The position numbers were made by a program, and so were the translations under genes. A stretch of DNA of 64,000 nucleotides from Rhodospirillales bacterium (GTDB taxonomy: Bacteria > Pseudomonadota > Alphaproteobacteria > Rhodospirillales > Casp-alpha2): assembly GCA_017640505.1 (NCBI GenBank), contig JAEPQO010000001.1:1132625-1196624 (forward strand), in the 5' to 3' direction. Shown in pieces: positions 42,253 to 53,228 of this stretch (position 1 is its first letter; each line of letters starts with the position of its first letter). The notes beneath the pieces were generated by a model. The model did not search any database. It was not told the origin of the DNA and worked only from the letters and a program-made list of their open reading frames with translations.

Positions 42253-43170
42253 ATGAACCTGCGCACGATCGACCTCAATCTGCTGGTTTACTTCGACGTG
42301 CTGATGCAGACGCGCCACGTGTCCCGCGCCGCGCAGCAGCTTGGTGTCGGCCAGCCGGCAATGAGCGCGGCGCTCGGGCGGTTGCGGGAGCTGTTCGACG
42401 ATCCGCTGCTTGTCAGGCAGGGGCATGAGATGACGCCGACGGCCCGCGCCCTTGCACTGGAGCCGGAGGTAAGGCGGGCGCTTGGTGAGATCGAGAACGT
42501 CATCGAGCCGCCCGGTGCGTTCGTGCCGGGCGAGAGTATAAGACGGTTCCGGCTTCGGATGTCCGACCTCCTGTCGTTCATCGCACTGAGCGAGTTCGCG
42601 GCATCGCTGGCGGACGAGGCGCCGGGGGTCGGCTTGAGCGTCGATCACCTGTCGCCGGAGAAAACGGCCGACGGCCTTGCGGCCGACCGCATCGACGCGG
42701 CGGTCAGCACTGGCCTCGACGTGCCGAAGTCCGTGCATATTTCGCCGCTGCACGACGACAAGGTCGTTTGCCTGGCGCGCAAGGAGCTTGGTGTCCGCGC
42801 GGGCATGGCGGATGCCGGGACCTTTGCACGGTTGCCGCAAATCCGGGTGTCGCAAAGTCCGCTCGATGACCGGTTCGTCGATCATCATCTGCATGCGCTC
42901 GGTCTTGAGCGCAATGTGATGATCGAGGTGCCGCACTGGCTGGCGTTGCCCGAGATTCTGTGCGCGACGTCATATGTCGCGACCGTGCCGGCGAGCTTCG
43001 CCGCCCGGATCGCCGGGCAATACCCGCTGCAGGCGCATCCGGTCGCCTTTTTCGACAGCGCCTTCACTTGGTCGATGTACTGGCACCACCGCTACAACAC
43101 CGATCCCGCGCACGTGTGGTTTCGCGATAAACTAGCCGTCTGTATCAAACAACAATTCATGCGTGTCTGA
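42253..43170 (+). CDS. LysR family transcriptional regulator
   Basis: A 305-aa regulator. The N-terminal winged helix-turn-helix begins NLRTIDLNLLVYFDVLMQTR, with VSRAAQQLGVGQPAMSAALGRLRELF as recognition region and FDDPLLVRQGHEMTPTARA, the pattern of the NodD-like LysR subgroup. The effector domain follows. It is on the same strand as the HAD gene upstream with a 17-bp gap, an arrangement less common for LysR regulators, which are usually divergent from their targets. The target is unknown. Confidence 0.88.
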   Translation: MNLRTIDLNLLVYFDVLMQTRHVSRAAQQLGVGQPAMSAALGRLRELFDDPLLVRQGHEMTPTARALALEPEVRRALGEIENVIEPPGAFVPGESIRRFRLRMSDLLSFIALSEFAASLADEAPGVGLSVDHLSPEKTADGLAADRIDAAVSTGLDVPKSVHISPLHDDKVVCLARKELGVRAGMADAGTFARLPQIRVSQSPLDDRFVDHHLHALGLERNVMIEVPHWLALPEILCATSYVATVPASFAARIAGQYPLQAHPVAFFDSAFTWSMYWHHRYNTDPAHVWFRDKLAVCIKQQFMRV

Positions 43171-43478
43171 GCCTGCGCCGGCGGGCGTCATAGGCATTGT
43201 CAGCGGATTTTGCCGGGTCCTGTCAGGCGCGCGTCAGCAGGGCATGGCAGTGTTTCGTTATCGACTGAAAACGCCCGGAAACTCGCCGGATATGTGGAAG
43301 TTACCTATTTTATTGTGCGCGGATTTACGTGACATTCCGAGTGATGAAGCCGGTGCTCTCAAGCGTTGCCCTTATTTCTGCCGAGGTAATCGAAATGCAC
43401 TGTTTTCATGGGTTTTCCCATCGTGACGAAGGCCGTTCGCCCATCCAGCCGGGCGCAACGGCAGAGTGTGGATACTAG
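43171..43478. other. 308-bp intergenic region
   Basis: No supported gene. It contains a small ATGGG-TTTT-CCCAT hairpin (43408-43421) and must carry the promoter of the MHYT kinase and the end of the LysR transcript. I see no clear operator. Confidence 0.4.
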
Positions 43479-45224
43479 ATGGCCGATACGCTGCAGATAC
43501 TGACGAATCTGATCCGGTTTATCGGGCCGGCACAGGATACGAGCAAGGCGTTGCCCAGCACGTTCGACCCGTATCTTGTCGGTCTGTCCGTTGCTATCGC
43601 CATTTTTGCCTCCTACGCCGCCTTCGCTCTTGCCCTGCAACTCCGCGCCGCCCGGAAAAAGTGGGAACGCTATACGCTGCTCGCGACGGGCGCGATTGCG
43701 CTCGGCGGCGGCACCTGGACGATGCATTTCCTCGGCATGCTGGCCTGGCACGTGTCGATACCGGTCGGGTACGACATCGCCGTGACCGCACTTTCCGCCG
43801 TGCCGGCCATCGCCGCCGGTGCGGTCTCGCTGTTCGTGATCGGCTCGCACGGATACGGCCGGCTCACCGACAGCTTTATCGGCGGTGCCCTGATGGGCAC
43901 GGGCATCGGGCTGATGCATTACACCGGGATGGCGGCGCTGCGGATGGAGGCGTTTCTGTTCTACGATCCGGTGACCTTCGGCCTTTCCGTTCTGATCGCC
44001 ATCGTGTTTTCGACGGGCTCGCTCTATCTCGCCAGCATGGCGCTGGACCGCAGCGGCGGCCGCGGCATTCATATCGGGATCGTCGGTGCGGCGGTCCTGA
44101 TGGGCGTTGCGATCTCGATCATGCATTACACCGGCATGGCCGCGTCGTACTGTTTTTCCGCGCCGCTCGGCAAGGTCGCCGGCGCCGATGTCGGCCAGCT
44201 TGCGTTTGTCGTCGGCTTCGTGGCGATGTTCCTGCTGACGCTGACCATCGTCTCCAGCCAGATCGTGCAGCGGCTGCGCGTGATTCCGGTTCTGGAGCGC
44301 GAAATCGCCAAGCGCCGCGAGGTCGAGGCCGAGCTCCGGGTTCATCGCGAGGCGCTCTCCGAAAGCTACGACGAACTGGAAGAGCGGGTGCAGCGGCGCA
44401 CCAAGGAATTGTCGCAGGAAATCGCGGAACGCAAACGAATCGAGACCGAGCTCGTCCTTGCAATGCGCGACGCCGAGAAAGCGAACCGCATGAAGTCGGC
44501 ATTCCTGTCGCACATGAGCCACGAATTCCGGACGCCGCTGAACGGGATCATCGGTTATCTGGAACTTTTGTCGACCGATATCGGCAAGTCCTTCAGCCAG
44601 GACAAGGTGCAGTCGATCGTCACCGAAATCCATAACGCCAGCACGCACCTCGCGACGCTGATCGACGATGTCCTTGATCTGTCACGGATCGAGGCGGGTA
44701 TGGAAGACGTCCACAAGGACGTGGTCGAGGTCGGGGTCGCCGTCGAAAAGTGCCTCGACGTGGTGCGCATCGTCGCCGGCAAGAAGAATATCGCTATTCA
44801 AGTGAGGGAGCTGGAAGCGCACGTCTTCGCCAGCTGTGACAACAAGCATTTCAATCAGATCCTGATCAACATCCTGTCGAACGCGATCAACTACACCGAT
44901 CCCGGTGGCGACGTGATTGTCGAGATCGATACCGACGACGAGGATTATGCGGTCGTGACCGTGCGTGATACGGGGGTCGGCATTCACCCGAACGAGATCG
45001 AACGTGTATTCGGCGAGTTCGAGCGGTCCGAGAACGCAATGCTGAGTTCCAGCAGCGGCACCGGTCTCGGCCTGCCGCTGACCAAGCGCCTGATCGAGAT
45101 GAACGACGGCAAGATCGAGCTTGCAAGCGAGGTCGGCGTGGGTACCACGGTCACGATCCGCTGCCGCCTTAACCACGACAGCTCTCATCACGACGAAGCC
45201 CCGCTCCAGCGCGCTAGCGGCTGA
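43479..45224 (+). CDS. MHYT-domain sensor histidine kinase
   Basis: A 581-aa inner-membrane kinase. The N-terminal ~250 residues form a seven-helix MHYT sensor with three motifs (MHFLGM at 82, MHYT at 146 and MHYT at 215), proposed to bind copper and sense O2, CO or NO. A coiled coil follows, then HisKA with phosphoacceptor H348 (MSHEFRTPLNG) and HATPase with NAINYT, DTGVGIH and SGTGLGLPL. No receiver domain is fused and no response regulator gene is adjacent, so it is an orphan kinase. Confidence 0.88.
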   Translation: MADTLQILTNLIRFIGPAQDTSKALPSTFDPYLVGLSVAIAIFASYAAFALALQLRAARKKWERYTLLATGAIALGGGTWTMHFLGMLAWHVSIPVGYDIAVTALSAVPAIAAGAVSLFVIGSHGYGRLTDSFIGGALMGTGIGLMHYTGMAALRMEAFLFYDPVTFGLSVLIAIVFSTGSLYLASMALDRSGGRGIHIGIVGAAVLMGVAISIMHYTGMAASYCFSAPLGKVAGADVGQLAFVVGFVAMFLLTLTIVSSQIVQRLRVIPVLEREIAKRREVEAELRVHREALSESYDELEERVQRRTKELSQEIAERKRIETELVLAMRDAEKANRMKSAFLSHMSHEFRTPLNGIIGYLELLSTDIGKSFSQDKVQSIVTEIHNASTHLATLIDDVLDLSRIEAGMEDVHKDVVEVGVAVEKCLDVVRIVAGKKNIAIQVRELEAHVFASCDNKHFNQILINILSNAINYTDPGGDVIVEIDTDDEDYAVVTVRDTGVGIHPNEIERVFGEFERSENAMLSSSSGTGLGLPLTKRLIEMNDGKIELASEVGVGTTVTIRCRLNHDSSHHDEAPLQRASG

Positions 45225-45277
45225 CCGCACCGATGGCCGGCCGATTTTCAATCCCTTTGATCCAGATTGTGTTGACG

Positions 45278-46078
45278 TTAGCCGAGGCGGCCGAACTCGT
45301 ACAGCGCGATGGTCGTCGCCACGGCGGCGTTCAGCGATTCAAGACCCTTGCGGCCACCCGGAATGCGCACGAGCTCGGAACAGTGCTCTCGTGTCTTGGG
45401 ACGCAGGCCTTCGCCCTCGGCACCGACGATGAAACAGGTCTTCTGGGACATATCCAGCTCCGCCAGCGTGCGTTCGCCCCGTTCGTCGAGGCCGACAACG
45501 TGAAATCCGATGTCGATCAGCTGGTTGATCGCCTGGGCGACATTCGTGACGCAGTAAAGATCAACCAGTTCCGCACCGCCGACCGCGAAGCGTGCGACCT
45601 CCGGCGTCGGCGTCGCCGAGCGGTTGCGCATGTACATGACTGCATCGGCCCGGAAAAACGCGGCACTCCTGAGGATCGTCGCGAAGTTCTGCGGGTTGGA
45701 CACCTGGTCGAGCATCACAACGCACTTCGCCTTCTCAAGCCGGTCGAAGTCGTGCGGGGAATAGACGGTGCGCGCTTTGACGAACGCCATCACGCCCTGG
45801 TGCTTGTCCTGTTCCTCGAACTTGCCGGCTTTCGTGAATTCCGGCCACGACGTCATGAAGGCATCGACGTTATGCCGATGCGCGAGTTCGATGATGTCAT
45901 CGTGGTACTCTTCCTTGCCGGCCAGGACCAGGCGTTCGATATCCTTGGGCCGCGTCAGCAGGACAGCCTTCACCGCATGCTTGCCGTAAAGCCGCTCGGG
46001 ACCGTCCTGGTCGTCCCGTTCCCGTCCCCGTTCGCGCCGCTGACGTTTCTTTGCCAATGCCGAAGCCCTGTCGATCAA
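45278..46078 (-). CDS. rlmB: 23S rRNA 2'-O-methyltransferase RlmB (TrmH/SpoU family)
   Basis: A 266-aa SpoU-family methyltransferase, probably modifying G2251 of 23S rRNA. A substrate-binding domain starts at LYGKHAVKAVL. The three SpoU motifs are LDQVSNPQNFATILRSAAFF, FIVGAEGEGLR and IPGGRKGLESLNAAVA, which form the knotted SAM site. The basic N-terminal tail (KKRQRRERGRERDDQDG) may help RNA binding. The start is TTG 46078, preceded by CGGGAA. It converges on the MHYT kinase. Confidence 0.88.
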   Translation of the reverse strand: MIDRASALAKKRQRRERGRERDDQDGPERLYGKHAVKAVLLTRPKDIERLVLAGKEEYHDDIIELAHRHNVDAFMTSWPEFTKAGKFEEQDKHQGVMAFVKARTVYSPHDFDRLEKAKCVVMLDQVSNPQNFATILRSAAFFRADAVMYMRNRSATPTPEVARFAVGGAELVDLYCVTNVAQAINQLIDIGFHVVGLDERGERTLAELDMSQKTCFIVGAEGEGLRPKTREHCSELVRIPGGRKGLESLNAAVATTIALYEFGRLG

Positions 46079-46166
46079 TAGGTTCCCGTCTGAGTGATAG
46101 GCGCCTGAACCCGAGAATCAAGCAGGATTTGAGAGACAAAGCGGCGTGCGGCCGCGGTTGTGATGT

Positions 46167-47669
46167 TCAGCCGCTGACGAGCGTGCGGCGGACGGCGTCC
46201 TTCCAGCCGGCATACATGTCGTCATGCTGTTGCTTGTCGCCGCCGGGTGAAAACCGGCGTTCCAGCGCCCAGGTTTTCGAAAAGGCATCCGGGTCCGGGT
46301 AAAACCCGGTCTGCATGCCGGCCAGATAGGCGGCGCCGAGTGCCGTCGTTTCCAGCACCTTGGGCCGGTCGACCGGGGCGCCGAGCGTGTCGGCCAGCCG
46401 CTGCATGGTCCAGTCCGACGCGACCATGCCGCCGTCGACCCGCAGCACCGTCTTGCGCGATGCACCCATATCGCCGTGCATGGCTTCAAGCAGGTCGCGC
46501 GTCTGGTAACAGACCGATTCAAGTGCCGCGCGCGCCAGTTCACTGCGCCCCGTGCCGCGTGACAGGCCGAAGATCGCACCGCGGCATTCGGCATCCCAAT
46601 AGGGCGCGCCGAGGCCGACGAAAGCGGGCACCAGATAGACGCGCTGTGCCTCGTCGGCTTCCGCGGCGAGTACGCCGGAATGTGCGGCATCGTCGATAAT
46701 ACGAATGCCGTCCCGGAGCCACTGCACGGCGGCGCCGGCGACGAAGATTGACCCTTCCAGTGCATATGTCGGCTTGCCCTCGAGCTGGTAGGCGACGGTC
46801 GTCAGCAGGCGATTGGCGGACGAGACGGCCTCGTGGCCCGTGTTGAGAAGCGCGAAGCAACCGGTGCCGTATGTCGATTTCATCATGCCGGGTTCGAAGC
46901 AGGCCTGGCCCACGGTGGCTGCCTGCTGGTCGCCGGCGATGCCGGCAATCCGGATCGCGCCGCCAAAGATCTCCGGATCGGTTTCGCCAAAGTCGGCGGC
47001 GCAATCCATGACCGCGGGCAGGCCCGCCGTCGGCACGCGCAGCAGATCTGCGAGCGAGCCGCGCCACCGGCTTTCGCGAATGTCGTAAAGCAGGGTGCGG
47101 CTGGCGTTGGTGGCGTCGGTGGCGTGGACCCTGCCGCCCGTCAGGCGCCAGAGAAGGAAGCTGTCGACCGTGCCGTAGGCCAGATCACCGCGTGTGGCGG
47201 CTTCCCGGGCACCGTCGACGTTGTCGAGGATCCACGCGAACTTGGTGCCGGAGAAATAAGGGTCGAGCAAAAGGCCGGTTTTGGCGGTGACATCCTTTTC
47301 ATGCCCCGCTTTCTTGAGCGCGGCGCAGGTATCGGCCGTGCGCCTGTCCTGCCAGACGATCGCGCGGTGGATCGCCTTGCCGGTCTTCCGGTCCCAGATA
47401 ATCGCCGTTTCGCGCTGGTTGGTGATGCCAATGGCGGCAATGTCGGCGGCGGAAGCACCGACGTTGGTCATCGCGGTGCGGCACGTGGCAAGCGTTGTTT
47501 CCCAGATATCCTCGGGTTCGTGCTCGACCCAGCCCGACCGGGGGAAGTGTTGCGTGAACTCCTGCTGCCCGACCGACACGACCTGGTGATTGCGGTCGAA
47601 CAGTATGGCACGCGACGATGTCGTGCCCTGATCGATGGCCATCACGTAGCCCGCAGAAGTGTCAGCCAT
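46167..47669 (-). CDS. glpK: Glycerol kinase
   Basis: A 500-aa FGGY-family kinase that makes glycerol-3-phosphate. The N-terminus [20 protein letters not shown] (ATP-binding loop 1), [20 protein letters not shown], the DxxG-containing segment and [22 protein letters not shown] are those of GlpK. It overlaps glpD by 8 bp, so the two are cotranscribed and coupled. ATG 47669 fits the family start; longer frames are shadows of glpD. Confidence 0.95.
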   Translation of the reverse strand: MADTSAGYVMAIDQGTTSSRAILFDRNHQVVSVGQQEFTQHFPRSGWVEHEPEDIWETTLATCRTAMTNVGASAADIAAIGITNQRETAIIWDRKTGKAIHRAIVWQDRRTADTCAALKKAGHEKDVTAKTGLLLDPYFSGTKFAWILDNVDGAREAATRGDLAYGTVDSFLLWRLTGGRVHATDATNASRTLLYDIRESRWRGSLADLLRVPTAGLPAVMDCAADFGETDPEIFGGAIRIAGIAGDQQAATVGQACFEPGMMKSTYGTGCFALLNTGHEAVSSANRLLTTVAYQLEGKPTYALEGSIFVAGAAVQWLRDGIRIIDDAAHSGVLAAEADEAQRVYLVPAFVGLGAPYWDAECRGAIFGLSRGTGRSELARAALESVCYQTRDLLEAMHGDMGASRKTVLRVDGGMVASDWTMQRLADTLGAPVDRPKVLETTALGAAYLAGMQTGFYPDPDAFSKTWALERRFSPGGDKQQHDDMYAGWKDAVRRTLVSG

Positions 47670-49194
47670 GAGCCGTTGTTCCCCCCGTGTCTCCGTTTGC
47701 CGCGGCGAGGCGTTCGGCCATGAACGCATCGAGCCGCGATACCTCGTCGGCGTTCAGGCGCAGTCCCAGCTTGGTGCGGCGCCAGAGCACGTCGTCACTA
47801 CAACGTGCCCACTCCTGGCTGACAAGGTATTCGACCTCGGACTGGTACAGGCCGCCGCCGAAGTGTGTCCCCAGATCCGCCACCGCCTTCGCGCCGCCAA
47901 GGACGGCTTCGCTGTCGGAACCGTATGTCCGCGCCAGCCTGAGCGCGACGTCGGCCGGCAGCCCCGCGCACAATTTGACCAGCTTGCCCGCAACGGCGGC
48001 ATGCCCTTCCACGTCCATGTCGCCGCCAGGCAGCGTCGCGCCACGTGTCCAGGCCGACCCCATGGCGGGAAAACGCGGGGCGAACTTATTGACCGCTTCT
48101 TCGGCGAGGCGCCGGTAGGTCGTGATCTTGCCGCCGAAGACATTCAGCATCGGGCAGTCGCCGCCGTGGAAATCCAGCACGTAGTCGCGTGTCGCTTTCT
48201 GTGCCGACTTGCCGGCGTCGTTCGGGTCGTCGTCGAACAACGGGCGGATGCCGGCGTACGTCCAGACGATATCGTCGCGGCGTACGGGAGTTTCGAAATA
48301 CGCACTCACGGCGTCGCATAGGTATTCGATTTCGTCGTCCGAGATCGTCGATGCTTCCGGATCGCCCTGGACGTCGATGTCCGTCGTGCCGATCAGGGTG
48401 AAATCGTCCTCGTAGGGGATCGCGAACACGATCCGGCCGTCCGCGTTCTGGAAGATATAGGAGCGGCCGTGATCGAAGTGCTTCTTGACGACGATGTGGC
48501 TGCCGCGCACGAGGCGCACCTTTGCCGGTTGGTTCAGTTTGACGCGCTTGGAGAGGACCTCGGCGACCCAGGGGCCGGCCGCGTTCACGACGGCGCGTGC
48601 GCTGACCGTTTCCGCCGAGCCGTTGGCGTCTCTCAGTGTCAGGGACCAGTGATCGTCGGCGCGTTCGCCGTTCTCGAGCGACGTGTGGACCCGGATGTCG
48701 GTGCCACGCGATGCCGCGTCGCGGGCGTTCAGCACGACGAGTCGGGCATCGTCGACCCAGCAGTCGGAATATTCGAACCCCTTGCGAAAGGTCTTGCGGA
48801 GCGGCGCGCCGGCGGTGTCCCGGGTCAGGTCGACGCTGCGGCACCCGGCGAGCAGTTTGCGCCCGCCGAGATGGTCGTAAAGGAACAACCCGAGCCGGAT
48901 CAGCCACGCCGGGCGCAATCCTTCGTGATGCGGCAGGACGAAGCGCATCGGCCAGATGATGTGCGGTGCCATGCCCATCAGCACCTCGCGCTCCAGGAGC
49001 GATTCCCGGACCAGCCTGAACTCGTAGTGCTCCAGATACCGCAGACCGCCGTGGATCAGCTTGGTCGATGCCGACGATGTGCCGCTGGCAAGATCGTTCT
49101 TTTCGACAAGAAGGACTTTCAGCCCGCGTCCGGCGGCATCGCGTGCGATACCGCAGCCGTTAATGCCGCCGCCGATGACAGCTAGGTCGTACAA
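47662..49194 (-). CDS. glpD: Glycerol-3-phosphate dehydrogenase (aerobic)
   Basis: A 510-aa FAD enzyme that oxidises glycerol-3-phosphate to dihydroxyacetone phosphate at the membrane. The N-terminal [23 protein letters not shown] is the FAD site; [20 protein letters not shown] and [16 protein letters not shown] are hallmark motifs. It starts with TTG at 49194, supported by an AGGGAGGG ribosome site 7 bp upstream. First gene of glpDK; its control region holds a copy of the 14-bp glp motif. Confidence 0.95.
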   Translation of the reverse strand: MYDLAVIGGGINGCGIARDAAGRGLKVLLVEKNDLASGTSSASTKLIHGGLRYLEHYEFRLVRESLLEREVLMGMAPHIIWPMRFVLPHHEGLRPAWLIRLGLFLYDHLGGRKLLAGCRSVDLTRDTAGAPLRKTFRKGFEYSDCWVDDARLVVLNARDAASRGTDIRVHTSLENGERADDHWSLTLRDANGSAETVSARAVVNAAGPWVAEVLSKRVKLNQPAKVRLVRGSHIVVKKHFDHGRSYIFQNADGRIVFAIPYEDDFTLIGTTDIDVQGDPEASTISDDEIEYLCDAVSAYFETPVRRDDIVWTYAGIRPLFDDDPNDAGKSAQKATRDYVLDFHGGDCPMLNVFGGKITTYRRLAEEAVNKFAPRFPAMGSAWTRGATLPGGDMDVEGHAAVAGKLVKLCAGLPADVALRLARTYGSDSEAVLGGAKAVADLGTHFGGGLYQSEVEYLVSQEWARCSDDVLWRRTKLGLRLNADEVSRLDAFMAERLAAANGDTGGTTAHG

Positions 49195-49256
49195 CGATGC
49201 CCTCCCTGGTGCCGCTTTTCAGTGCGGGTTAAATCACGAACTGGCTCGACGATAAA

Positions 49257-49270
49257 CGAAAAAAAACGAA
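49257..49270. promoter_or_regulatory. Candidate GlpR operator upstream of glpD
   Basis: CGAAAAAAAACGAA, 63 bp upstream of the glpD start. The same 14 bp occurs, inverted, in the glpR/glpV divergent region (50216-50229). DeoR-type GlpR proteins bind A/T-rich sites with repeated TTTCG-like units, which this resembles. Confidence 0.55.
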
Positions 49271-49355
49271 ACAACAAAGAGGAATTTTGCTGTGCGAAAT
49301 TCTCCAGCGGCCGAGGCCGGGGCTGTGCCGGGGTGCCGGCGGGCGGAAATTGCCC

Positions 49356-50159
49356 TCAGGAGTCGGCCAGAATGACGCTGACGTCGTTATCCTTGCAGAT
49401 GGACGTGAGGTTCTTCGGCAGGGGCTCGTCGGTGACAAAGGTGTCCACCTGCGAAAGGTGGGCGATGCGGACCGGCGCAGATCGCTGAAGTTTCATCGCA
49501 TCGGCGGCGAGGATCGTGTGCCGGCTGTTCTCGATGATGGCGCGGGCGACTTTGACCTCCTGGTAGTCATAGTCGAGGAGCGAGCCGTCGGAATCGATCG
49601 CCGACGCGCCGATGACCGAGAAATCGACCTTGAACTGGCGGATGAAGTCAGCGGCCGCTTCGCCGATCACACCGGCGTCAGCGTGCCGGTAATTACCTGG
49701 AACGACGATGACGTCGATGTCGGAGTGTCCTGATAATATATTGATAACATTGATATTATTAGTAATCACCATGATCTCGCGCTTGTCGCGGAGCGCCATT
49801 GCGACCTGCTCGGTGGTGGTGCCGATATTGATCAGGATGGAGGCGTTGTTCGGTATCATCGAGGCGACCGTGGCGCCGATCCGGCGCTTGGCGTCGGCGG
49901 CAAGCTGGCGCCGTGCGGCGTGGCCCAGATTGGTCAGTCCGGAAGCCAGGACAGCGCCGCCGTGAACCCGCTGCAGGTGACCGAACTCGCATAGTTCGTT
50001 GAGATCCTTGCGGATCGTCTGCGGCGTCACGTCGAACTTCTCGGCCAATGCCTCGACCGTGACCCGGCCGGCTTCGCGCGCCTCGGCGATGATATCGAGA
50101 AGCCGCGGATGCAGTGTCGGCACGCCTGACGTGGCGGCTTTGTTGTTCGGATTTTCCAT
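49356..50159 (-). CDS. glpR: DeoR family glycerol regulon repressor
   Basis: A 267-aa DeoR-family regulator. The N-terminal helix-turn-helix (VTVEALAEKFDVTPQTIRKD, then LCEFGHLQRVHGGAV) is typical, and the sensor domain has INIGTTTEQVA and the phosphate-sugar pocket residues GxxGA. By position, between the catabolic genes and the importer, it should be GlpR, which releases DNA when bound to glycerol-3-phosphate. ATG 50159 is preferred; a TTG at 50177 would add six residues. Confidence 0.88.
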   Translation of the reverse strand: MENPNNKAATSGVPTLHPRLLDIIAEAREAGRVTVEALAEKFDVTPQTIRKDLNELCEFGHLQRVHGGAVLASGLTNLGHAARRQLAADAKRRIGATVASMIPNNASILINIGTTTEQVAMALRDKREIMVITNNINVINILSGHSDIDVIVVPGNYRHADAGVIGEAAADFIRQFKVDFSVIGASAIDSDGSLLDYDYQEVKVARAIIENSRHTILAADAMKLQRSAPVRIAHLSQVDTFVTDEPLPKNLTSICKDNDVSVILADS

Positions 50160-50215
50160 GATTACTGGATACTGCAAGACCTGATGGGCGGCAAGGCCCG
50201 GATTTTCGATTGACC

Positions 50216-50229
50216 TTCGTTTTTTTTCG
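50216..50229. promoter_or_regulatory. Candidate GlpR operator in the glpR/glpV divergent region
   Basis: TTCGTTTTTTTTCG, the exact reverse complement of the motif at 49257, lies between divergent glpR and glpV (46 bp before glpV). Its position suits joint control of the importer and autoregulation. Confidence 0.55.
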
Positions 50230-50274
50230 AAACATATTAAAAGGGAAACAAACCAAGTTCATTGGGAGGCGACA

Positions 50275-52005
<1,731 letters not shown>

Positions 52006-52033
52006 CTGCTGAAATTTCTCCCAGTTGGTCGCG

Positions 52034-52063
52034 CCGGGGCGTGCGGACTTCAGTTCGCCCCGG
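52034..52063 (+). terminator. Intercistronic hairpin after glpV
   Basis: CCGGGGCG (52034-52041) pairs perfectly with CGCCCCGG (52056-52063) across a 14-nt loop, 28 bp after the glpV stop and 72 bp before glpS, followed by a short TTTT. It probably lowers read-through into the ATPase genes. Confidence 0.6.
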
Positions 52064-52134
52064 CCGGCCATTTTCGTCCGTAACCCTGCGATTCATGCGA
52101 CAGCGCAGCGAATCCCCGTTAGAGTCTCGTAATC

Positions 52135-53220
52135 ATGACACTGGAACTGAAATCCATCGGCAAGTCCGTCGGCGCGGAGGTTCATATCCACCCGACCGAC
52201 CTGACGCTTGAGGCCGGCAGTTTCAATATTCTCCTCGGCACGACGCTTGCCGGGAAAACGACCCTGATGCAGTTGATGGCCGGTATCGAGCGGCCGACGT
52301 CTGGCGAAGTGTGGTTCGGCGGACAGAACGTGACCGGCGTCGCCGTGCAGAAACGCAACGTGTCGATGGTCTATCAGCAGTTCATCAACTATCCCAACTA
52401 TTCCGTATTCGAGAACATTGCCTCGCCGCTTCGTGTCGCCCGTTTGCCCGCGGCGGAGATTAAGAAGCGTGTCGGCGACATGGCCGAGCTTCTCAAGCTG
52501 TCGGCGATGCTCGACCGGCGGCCAAGCGAACTGTCGGGCGGACAGCAGCAACGCACGGCGCTGGCGCGCGCGCTGGTCAAGGACTCCGACCTCGTTCTGC
52601 TCGACGAACCGCTGGCCAACCTGGATTTCAAGCTGCGCGAGGAGTTGCGCGACGAACTGCCGCGGCTTTTCTCCGACCGCAACTGTATCGTCGTCTACGC
52701 GACGACCGAACCGACGGAGGCGCTGCTGTTCGGCGGCAATACGGCGACGCTGATGGAAGGCCGGGTGACACAATTCGGCCCGACCGGTGATCTCTACCGG
52801 CAACCAAACGATCTGGTCAGTGCGCGTGTCTTCTCCGACCCGCCGATGAACGTCGCCCCGGTGCGCAAGACCGGCAGCGAGATCGTTTTCGGCGGTGACG
52901 TACGGTGGCCGGCGGGGGAGCGTTTCCAGTCCCTGGCCGACGGCGAGTACCTGTTCGGCGTGCGCCCGCATCACGTCACGCCAATGCGGAAAAGCGATGC
53001 CGCCGTTCCGGTCGAGGGCCGGGTGCTCGTGACCGAGCTGAGCGGCTCGGAAAGCGTCGTTCATTTCGAAATCAACGACATCCCGTGGGTGTCGCAGTCC
53101 CACGGCATTCACGCCTTCGACGTCGGCGCGTCGGCGACGCTCTACCTCGATATCACGGAAGCCTTCTATTTCGACGGCGAGGGCCGGCGCATCACGACCG
53201 CCGCCCCGCAGGGGCACTAG
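52135..53220 (+). CDS. glpS: Glycerol ABC transporter ATPase GlpS
   Basis: A 361-aa CUT1-type ATPase. The signature LSGGQQQRTALARAL (133-137 core) and Walker B LVLLDEP (D157, E158) are normal. Walker A is unusual but functional in pattern (GTTLAGKTT, 35-43). The switch His is missing: the segment reads VYATTEPTEA with T191 where VTHDQ is expected. The C-terminal ~120 residues form the regulatory OB-like domain. It pairs with GlpT, which has the opposite defects, so the heterodimer should have one working ATP site. Confidence 0.9.
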   Translation: MTLELKSIGKSVGAEVHIHPTDLTLEAGSFNILLGTTLAGKTTLMQLMAGIERPTSGEVWFGGQNVTGVAVQKRNVSMVYQQFINYPNYSVFENIASPLRVARLPAAEIKKRVGDMAELLKLSAMLDRRPSELSGGQQQRTALARALVKDSDLVLLDEPLANLDFKLREELRDELPRLFSDRNCIVVYATTEPTEALLFGGNTATLMEGRVTQFGPTGDLYRQPNDLVSARVFSDPPMNVAPVRKTGSEIVFGGDVRWPAGERFQSLADGEYLFGVRPHHVTPMRKSDAAVPVEGRVLVTELSGSESVVHFEINDIPWVSQSHGIHAFDVGASATLYLDITEAFYFDGEGRRITTAAPQGH

Positions 53221-53228
53221 GACCGGTC

